28,147 nucleotides of DNA from Firmicutes bacterium UBA2116 (lineage in GTDB: Bacteria; Bacillota; Clostridia; Tissierellales; Sedimentibacteraceae): assembly GCA_002331025.1 (NCBI GenBank), contig DCYG01000044.1, forward strand, positions 295,017-323,163, in the 5' to 3' direction. Below are positions 23,598 through 28,147 of this stretch, piece by piece. How positions within the stretch are numbered: the first letter of the stretch is position 1; each line of letters opens with the position of its first letter. The position numbers were made by a program, and so were the translations under genes. The notes beneath the pieces were generated by a model. That model ran no database searches. It saw only the letters and a list, made by a program, of their open reading frames with translations, and was not told the DNA's origin.

Positions 23598-23626
23598 ATT
23601 ATAATGACACTGTGTTGATTTTGCAA
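23598..23626 (-). promoter_or_regulatory. Promoter of the three-part exporter operon
   Basis: On the minus strand TTGCAA (23626-23621) and TATAAT (23603-23598) are 17 bases apart, about 62 bases before the ATPase start. The -35 box reads the same on both strands and may also serve the divergent tetR gene. Confidence 0.62.
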
Positions 23627-23651
23627 CCGTCAGATGTTTATCGATTGTAAT
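23621..23651 (+). promoter_or_regulatory. Possible promoter of the divergent tetR gene
   Basis: Using the same TTGCAA box, a TGTAAT hexamer lies 19 bases downstream on the plus strand (23646-23651). Spacing is longer than ideal. A leader of about 80 bases would follow. Confidence 0.35.
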
Positions 23652-23740
23652 ATTTGCAGCAAAATATCTCTCAGATGTTGTCTTGAGAACAAAATTAACT
23701 AAATCTGTTATGTGCGATGGAAAGGAGTGCTGTCAGGAAA

Positions 23741-24301
23741 ATGAAAGAAAGCAGAAAGACACGTTATACAAAGATGGTTTTACAGAACAGTCTTTTTGAA
23801 TTGCTGGAGGAAAAACCAATCTCAAAAATAACTATCAAGGAGCTGTGCGAGAATGCGGATATAAACCGTACTACCTTTTATGCTCATTATACCGACCAGT
23901 ACGACCTTCTTACCAAAATAGAAAACGAAACTCTGACCTGGGCTAAGGAGGCAGTTGCCAACCTTACCGACAAAAATGACAGACATGAAAACATTAAAAT
24001 AATGGAGGAAATCTTTCAATATATTGTTGATAATGGAAAGAATCTAAAGATATTGATGAGTGAAAGAGGGGATATTAATTTCCAAAAGCAGATATTTACA
24101 ATAATATATCAGCAATGCGGAATATATTTTTCGTCTGATGCAAACTCAAATATAAGAGATGAATACTTCATATTCGTTATAAACGGAAGTATAGGTCTTT
24201 TGCAGCATTGGCTTAAAAACGGCATGACCAGATCTGCACGGGAAATGGCTGAAATTATTTACAATATGGCTGTTCAGTCAGATAATTTAAAGAAAATATA
24301 G
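23741..24301 (+). CDS. TetR-family regulator, divergent from the exporter operon
   Basis: The protein has about 186 residues. The DNA-binding domain reads RYTKMVLQNSLFELLEEK, ISKITIKELCENADINRTTFYAHY, that is the pattern of the TetR group that includes DhaS-like regulators; its ligand domain is short and helical (FVINGSIGLLQHWLKNGMTR). An ATG at 23717 opens the frame, but the ATG at 23741 gives the usual family N terminus (KESRKTRYTKM). AGGAAA lies just before it and AAAGGAG 13 bases upstream, so the choice is not firm. It probably represses the exporter operon on the other strand, and perhaps itself, through the shared 204-base intergenic region. Confidence 0.86.
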   Translation: MKESRKTRYTKMVLQNSLFELLEEKPISKITIKELCENADINRTTFYAHYTDQYDLLTKIENETLTWAKEAVANLTDKNDRHENIKIMEEIFQYIVDNGKNLKILMSERGDINFQKQIFTIIYQQCGIYFSSDANSNIRDEYFIFVINGSIGLLQHWLKNGMTRSAREMAEIIYNMAVQSDNLKKI

Positions 24302-24340
24302 ATATTATATATAAGAGATTCTTCGGGCTATTAATCAAAA

Positions 24341-24376
24341 ATGGGGAGGCATTCTGTTCTGAATACTCCTCCCCAT
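24341..24376. terminator. Terminator between tetR and the secreted protein gene
   Basis: GGGGAGG pairs with CCTCCCC, with a further inner ATTC/GAAT helix and a small internal loop. On the minus strand it is followed by TTTTTG and on the plus strand by CTTTTATATT, so it can serve both converging genes. Confidence 0.8.
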
Positions 24377-24423
24377 GCTTTTATATTATATTCTGTTAAC
24401 TGAGCTATAATGTATTCAAAGGT

Positions 24424-25413
24424 TTATAAACCTTCGCTTTTTGTTATTATAACCTGCGAATTTAAGATATGTGCTTCAGATGCATTTAAAAACTCTGAGA
24501 AAAAGCTCAAAGGAACGCAGGTTGTTCCATCTACTAAAAGCGGAGCTGCATAAAGCTGAATACCTGAAGTATCATCCATGGTATAATCGTCCTTGCCTAT
24601 TTCAAAAGAAAGAAGCTCTCCCACGGTAACTCTTTGTTCTTCCTGATTCCATCCTACTTCATATCCAAGCTCTTCTGAAACAGCCCTCACCGGTACCATT
24701 ATAACACCATCGTCATTTTGAACCGGCTTAATGCCTTCAAGTGTTTTCCTGTTCACTACAACTTCCATACCCTCAACATCTTCAATCATGGCAGGCTCAT
24801 CCTCGTCAAGAACTATTATTTTTGCCGGATTAGTCTGGGCAGGAATACTTTTTGTAGATACACCATATAAAACCACAAGCTTTCTATTGTAAAGCTCTCC
24901 TTCAAACTTGCTTTCATCCTCTGATACAATTTCTGTTTCTTCTGAAACATTTAATTTAAGAAAGTTATCGGCGCTTATCAAGTCATCGTTGAAAAGGTCA
25001 ACCTTTACGTTTAAATCAATTTCTCCCACAACTGCGGCTTCAGCAGAAATCTGCGGAGGATATATTAAAATCATTGGCTTTTGTGCATCACAAAATGCTG
25101 TTAAGGATTCTCCTACTGCCAATTTATCCATGTTTATTGTGTAAGTATCCTTTGTAATAATAATATTTACGGGAAATTCATTTTCATCCTCTATGGCTAC
25201 CATCTTGGCACCGTCTCTGCTGTGATAATCAGATATTTCCTTGATTACTCCTGTGTAGGACATAAATCGCGACCTCAATTCATTCTCTTCACTTACCTGA
25301 TTGTCTGTGCTAACCTCCGGGCTTTCGTTAATAGTATCAGCAAATGCCGCAAATGTTGACATTGATAGAACCGCAACCGATAATGCTGTCGCAGCAATTT
25401 TTTTAAATTTCAT
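24424..25413 (-). CDS. Secreted protein with copper-amine-oxidase N-terminal-like (stalk) domain
   Basis: The protein has 329 residues. It starts with a signal peptide (KFKKIAATALSVAVLSMST, likely cut after the Ala of AFA-D near residue 25). A middle part of beta strands is of no known family to me (about 50-215). The C-terminal copper-amine-oxidase-N-like repeat region carries DGVIMVPVRAVSEELGYEV and LLVDGTTCVPLSFFSEFLNA. In Clostridia these repeats occur on cell-wall proteins and do not imply an oxidase; no amine-oxidase catalytic domain is present. The frame opens nine codons upstream, but GGAGGTAAATAAA sets the ATG at 25413. It ends near a bidirectional terminator. Confidence 0.84.
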   Translation of the reverse strand: MKFKKIAATALSVAVLSMSTFAAFADTINESPEVSTDNQVSEENELRSRFMSYTGVIKEISDYHSRDGAKMVAIEDENEFPVNIIITKDTYTINMDKLAVGESLTAFCDAQKPMILIYPPQISAEAAVVGEIDLNVKVDLFNDDLISADNFLKLNVSEETEIVSEDESKFEGELYNRKLVVLYGVSTKSIPAQTNPAKIIVLDEDEPAMIEDVEGMEVVVNRKTLEGIKPVQNDDGVIMVPVRAVSEELGYEVGWNQEEQRVTVGELLSFEIGKDDYTMDDTSGIQLYAAPLLVDGTTCVPLSFFSEFLNASEAHILNSQVIITKSEGL

Positions 25414-25546
25414 TTTATTTACCTCCAATTGTTTTATCAATTTATTAGACGGTCAAAATAAAATAATTGTTCCAAGAAAATAAATGTTTAATTTTTTACT
25501 TGAGTTGTATTCTACAATCAGAATACTATTTATCACCTTTTATTAA

Positions 25547-26188
25547 TTATTTTTCTGCCGGAACAGGCTGCTGCAATGTTTCATTTCTGAAGAAATCCGC
25601 ATCCGTGGTCGAAGTATGCAATGATAAAACTGAAATGTATTCTCTGCCATCTATACTATAAATTAATTGAAGGTGGTTAGTTTCCAAAAAGTATTTTTCA
25701 TATTGTGTGCGATATCGCCAGAGAGTATAGAAATATTCCCCGCTCTCATTTTTAAGCAGCTTATCTGTAATTACACGTTCGGGGCTTTTATCTTCATAAT
25801 GCGATGGATATGCAATCAATTTAATATCCGGAACATCATCAGGCTCTACCTTTACTCCGTTTTTTGTAAAAGAAAATTTTAAACTCTCTTTATTTCCGTC
25901 TAAATAGACGCAAGGTATATCCCCTTCTATTTTCCCCAATGTCTGTTCCCGAATTTTTCTTTGTTTTCTTTCAGAAAATGACTGATATTTCTCTAAATCA
26001 TAGGTACGGACAATAGGTTTTACGAAAGACCCGTCTGTTATTTGCACAGATAATACTACATCTTCAAAGCTTAGGTTTCGTTTGGAATCAGGTGTTGGAG
26101 AAAAGGCGCAATATAAAAATAAAATCATACCAATAACAATTGATATAACACTAAATAGAACAATAAACAATGTATTCTTTTTCTTCAT
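25547..26188 (-). CDS. Hypothetical membrane-anchored extracellular protein
   Basis: I do not recognise this 213-residue protein. A single N-terminal membrane helix (about 7-28, TLFIVLFSVISIVIGMILF) is followed by a hydrophilic region likely outside the cell. The cysteine after the helix (FLYC) does not fit a lipobox. The C-terminal part looks like beta strands (NHLQLIYSIDGREYISVLSL). AAGGAG precedes the ATG. It lies 36 bases after the DUF1801 gene and probably shares its message. Confidence 0.7.
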   Translation of the reverse strand: MKKKNTLFIVLFSVISIVIGMILFLYCAFSPTPDSKRNLSFEDVVLSVQITDGSFVKPIVRTYDLEKYQSFSERKQRKIREQTLGKIEGDIPCVYLDGNKESLKFSFTKNGVKVEPDDVPDIKLIAYPSHYEDKSPERVITDKLLKNESGEYFYTLWRYRTQYEKYFLETNHLQLIYSIDGREYISVLSLHTSTTDADFFRNETLQQPVPAEK

Positions 26189-26224
26189 GTTTAGCTCTCC
26201 TTCAAATGCTGATTTATTGCTCCA

Positions 26225-26635
26225 TTAGTGATGATTTCCTGTATCATAACACCATTTCGCTATTTCTGCTATAAGCGTGAGCGGTAACGACTTGCTGTAA
26301 GGAAACTGTATAGCACCTTTGCTCGTTTTGTATTCCGTTAGTTTTTCCTTGAAATGTTCAACAGCCTTATCTCCCGGATACAACCCAATATGCTTTTTAA
26401 ATGCCGCAAAATGGATAATATTTTGTTTGCGCCAATAAGTCGGCATGCTCCATGATATGCGCTCTTCCGCATGTGGGAGTGTAGTACGAATGGTATCCCT
26501 TACTTGGTTTAACAACGGCTTAACATCCTCCGGCTGTGCATCAATATAGGCATCGATTGTTTTAGGCGACTCACCGCAGTAATGGTCTTGATTTATGTTC
26601 TTAAACTCCCGTTTGCATTTAGGACATTGCCACAT
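26225..26635 (-). CDS. DUF1801 (YdhG-like) protein with N-terminal zinc knuckle
   Basis: The 136-residue protein joins a short N-terminal knuckle (Cys4, Cys7, His18, Cys20 in MWQCPKCKREF...DHYC) to a DUF1801 domain (KTIDAYIDAQPEDVKPLLNQ, ISWSMPTYWRKQNIIHFAAF, KHIGLYPGDKAVEHF). Proteins of this domain are sometimes called iron chaperones by analogy, without firm evidence. GAGGAAAATACT precedes the ATG, and a promoter lies just upstream. It is first in a two-gene unit with the hypothetical membrane protein. The family is well known; its function is not. Confidence 0.83.
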   Translation of the reverse strand: MWQCPKCKREFKNINQDHYCGESPKTIDAYIDAQPEDVKPLLNQVRDTIRTTLPHAEERISWSMPTYWRKQNIIHFAAFKKHIGLYPGDKAVEHFKEKLTEYKTSKGAIQFPYSKSLPLTLIAEIAKWCYDTGNHH

Positions 26636-26657
26636 AGTATTTTCCTCGCTTTCTATA

Positions 26658-26685
26658 GTTATATTTATTGTAAGTTCTTTATCAA
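26658..26685 (-). promoter_or_regulatory. Promoter of the DUF1801 gene
   Basis: On the minus strand TTGATA (26685-26680) and TATAAC (26663-26658) are 16 bases apart, about 22 bases before the start codon. Both boxes match five of six consensus positions. Confidence 0.5.
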
Positions 26686-26721
26686 CAATTATAAAAATTC
26701 AAAAATTTCTGATTTGTTAAT

Positions 26722-27210
26722 TTATATTGCAGGGTTTGTAATTTCCATATTAATCGCTATCCAACCATTATCACGAACTTCCTGATTAGCAATTTTGAAT
26801 CCTACCTTTTCATAGCATCTGATTGCAGATTTGTTAAAATCAAATACCGATAACCATACTTTTTTAAAATCATTAAAAGCAATGGATACTAATTCTTCTA
26901 ATGCTTTAGATCCATAACCCCTTCCGGTTAATTCAGGATTTAGTAAATATCGCCCGATTTTAGCTGTTTTATTCTCAGTGTCTATATTTATAATCTCAAT
27001 AGTGCCTATCATTTTATTTTCATGTACTATTTTATACAGCTTATAGTTTGATGACGTCATAGCTTCAATTCTATCAATAATTTGCTTTTCAGAAATAGGA
27101 TACTCATAACCGCTGCCAGCCCACTGAAGTAGAAAATCAGATGTTTTTTTATCATTCCACTTAACAATACATACTGCGTCTGCTTTTTCTAAAGGCAGTA
27201 TTTTTAACAT
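26722..27210 (-). CDS. GNAT-family N-acetyltransferase
   Basis: The 162-residue protein has the GNAT acetyl-CoA loop in LNPELTGRGYGSKALEELV, preceded by MIGTIEIINIDTENKTAKIG and followed by VWLSVFDFNKSAIRCYEKVGF. This is the RimJ/RimL-like group (Acetyltransf_3). The frame opens at 27288, but GGAGGTGTATAT sets the ATG at 27210, just downstream of a promoter. Substrate is unknown: a ribosomal protein N terminus, an amine or a drug are all possible. No terminator is evident after it. Confidence 0.87.
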   Translation of the reverse strand: MLKILPLEKADAVCIVKWNDKKTSDFLLQWAGSGYEYPISEKQIIDRIEAMTSSNYKLYKIVHENKMIGTIEIINIDTENKTAKIGRYLLNPELTGRGYGSKALEELVSIAFNDFKKVWLSVFDFNKSAIRCYEKVGFKIANQEVRDNGWIAINMEITNPAI

Positions 27211-27244
27211 ATATACACCTCCGTAAAATGTAGTTATATCAAAG

Positions 27245-27273
27245 ATTATACTACGTCTCTTGCCATAACTCCA
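27245..27273 (-). promoter_or_regulatory. Promoter of the GNAT gene
   Basis: On the minus strand TGGAGT (27273-27268) and TATAAT (27250-27245) are 17 bases apart, with a GTAG just before the -10 box. The 31 bases ending at the -10 box match those before the HAD gene at 24 positions without a gap. Confidence 0.5.
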
Positions 27274-27307
27274 CACGATTTTTTTCATTGCTATCCTTAT
27301 CTCTTCT

Positions 27308-28051
27308 TCAACTGCCGAATTGCTTACTCGTTAAAAGATTTGGCAATTCGTCAATAGCATTTATACTTGGATATTTACCGATGTCAATTATATTTTCAGA
27401 AAAACGCTGCCCGGGTATGATTGAATTGTCTCTTGATTTTATCAGAATACCATATATGCCGCAGACGGCAGCACCATCTAAATTCGGCTCCCAGTCATCT
27501 ACAAACACAGTTTGCTCCGGTGGAAGTCCCATTTGTTCAAGTGCGTGAAAATACATTTTTTCATTAGGTTTCCATGTACCAAGGTTGCAGCTATATGTCT
27601 TTGTGTCAAACAGATTATCCATTCCTCCGCTTTTCAGAATTCGCTCAGCAGACGGCCACGTGTCTGAAATAATACCTATCTTATATTTTTCTTTCAGTTT
27701 TAAAACCGTTTCCTTTGCTTTATCATAAAATATGAAGTTGCTTGTATCCGCAACCTTGAATTCAGCAATTTCTGCTGCTTGTTCAACCGGGATTCCAAGC
27801 TCAGGCAATTCATCGGCAATAATTTTATAAAACTCGGCAAATTGCTCAATTTCCTCCTCTTCAGAAAACAGAAGGTGATTATCGTCAAGATACTTTAAAG
27901 CTTTATTAAAAGCAGCATTTCTTTTTTCAAGCGGCAGGCTCTCAATAGTTTGCATCGACGTAAATTCAAGCATCTTTTGGTTAATAAACCAATTATCATT
28001 TACCGGACGAAAAATCGTCCATCCTAAATCAAAAAATATTCCTTTAATCAT
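27308..28051 (-). CDS. HAD-superfamily hydrolase with an altered motif I
   Basis: The 247-residue protein has the HAD layout: motif I FDLGWT at residues 7-12, a helical cap (about 20-95), motif II IISDTWPS, motif III Lys in GTWKPNEKMYF and motif IV VFVDDWEPNLDGA. Asp8 is the nucleophile. The usual acid/base Asp two residues on (DxD) is Gly10, which phosphatases of this fold need, so it may not be an ordinary phosphatase; dehalogenases and phosphonatases also lack that Asp. The frame opens at 28087, five bases from the predicted transcript start, but GGAGAG sets the ATG at 28051. The substrate is unknown. Confidence 0.86.
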   Translation of the reverse strand: MIKGIFFDLGWTIFRPVNDNWFINQKMLEFTSMQTIESLPLEKRNAAFNKALKYLDDNHLLFSEEEEIEQFAEFYKIIADELPELGIPVEQAAEIAEFKVADTSNFIFYDKAKETVLKLKEKYKIGIISDTWPSAERILKSGGMDNLFDTKTYSCNLGTWKPNEKMYFHALEQMGLPPEQTVFVDDWEPNLDGAAVCGIYGILIKSRDNSIIPGQRFSENIIDIGKYPSINAIDELPNLLTSKQFGS

Positions 28052-28097
28052 ATTTTCTCTCCATTGTAAGAAATTGTCACCTTTCATTAATAAAAAA

Positions 28098-28126
28098 ATT
28101 ATACTACATTTCTCTCCATGTCTCCA
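28098..28126 (-). promoter_or_regulatory. Promoter of the HAD-hydrolase gene
   Basis: On the minus strand TGGAGA (28126-28121) and TATAAT (28103-28098) are 17 bases apart. The -35 box matches four of six consensus positions. It closely resembles the GNAT promoter at 27245-27273. Confidence 0.52.
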
Positions 28127-28147
28127 TATAAAAAGAATTGACTAACG

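Noticed and set aside
24424..25413. Copper amine oxidase enzyme.
   Set aside because: Only the small N-terminal-type stalk repeat is present; the large catalytic domain with its cofactor tyrosine is missing.
25507..25526. Hairpin GTATTCT/AGAATAC after the hypothetical membrane protein gene.
   Set aside because: The stem is short and AT-rich, and on the minus strand it is followed by AACTCAAGT, not a T-run, so it is not a convincing terminator.
27316..27350. Inverted repeat CGAATTGC/GCAATTCG near the end of the HAD gene, as a possible terminator.
   Set aside because: It lies within the coding region, has a long loop of about 19 bases and no T-run after it on the minus strand.

Overview
The window reads as a chromosomal stretch of a low-G+C Gram-positive anaerobe of the Clostridia/Tissierellia type. 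The signs are an AT-rich sequence, strong purine-rich ribosome binding sites before most genes, MacB-type ABC exporters with large FtsX-like permeases, a RelQ-type small alarmone synthetase, a copper-amine-oxidase-N-type surface protein, and family-by-family resemblance to Bacillus/Clostridia genes. The genus is not determined. Genes are dense and almost all lie on the minus strand; only a dps gene and one TetR regulator lie on the plus strand. I see no tRNA, rRNA, CRISPR array, insertion sequence or phage gene, and no gene-free stretch over 300 bases.

Reading right to left, in the direction of most transcription: a HAD-like hydrolase (28051-27308), a GNAT acetyltransferase, a DUF1801 protein with a small membrane-anchored protein, and a secreted stalk-like protein (24424-25413). 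Next is a TetR gene on the plus strand (23741-24301), divergent from a three-part exporter: ATPase, 770-residue permease and HlyD-type adaptor (23536-19321). The exporter is followed closely by a nucleotidyltransferase of the aminoglycoside-adenylyltransferase type, a LUD-domain protein and a second GNAT enzyme, up to a strong bidirectional terminator shared with dps (plus strand). Then come an HxlR regulator with a DUF1905 protein, and a RelQ-like alarmone synthetase with its own terminator. A second exporter operon is TetR, ATPase, permease (15126-11551). Then follow a membrane protein and a methyltransferase.

The third TetR-led operon (9883-5641) is TetR, PEP-utilising phosphotransferase of the rifampin-phosphotransferase type, and MFS efflux protein, the same set as the neighbouring yvkB, yvkC and yvkA genes of Bacillus subtilis. 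Beyond it is an SPFH / zinc-ribbon / TPM-domain operon (5530-2198) matching the B. subtilis ydjI, ydjG and ydjH products but with no pspA. The left end holds a WYL regulator, a flavin-type PNPOx protein and an AlkZ-related protein.

The recurring theme is regulated export and drug or envelope stress: three TetR regulators each head or face a transport operon. In two of them the promoter can be read base by base: one inverted repeat overlaps the -35 box and another sits at the predicted transcription start, 33-34 bp apart. This predicts autorepression by two bound dimers. I found no clearly new machine. The points most worth a look are the pspA-less ydjGHI-like module, the exporter operon with modifying enzymes in its tail, the probable ATT start codon of the second TetR, and two closely similar promoters in front of the HAD and GNAT genes.
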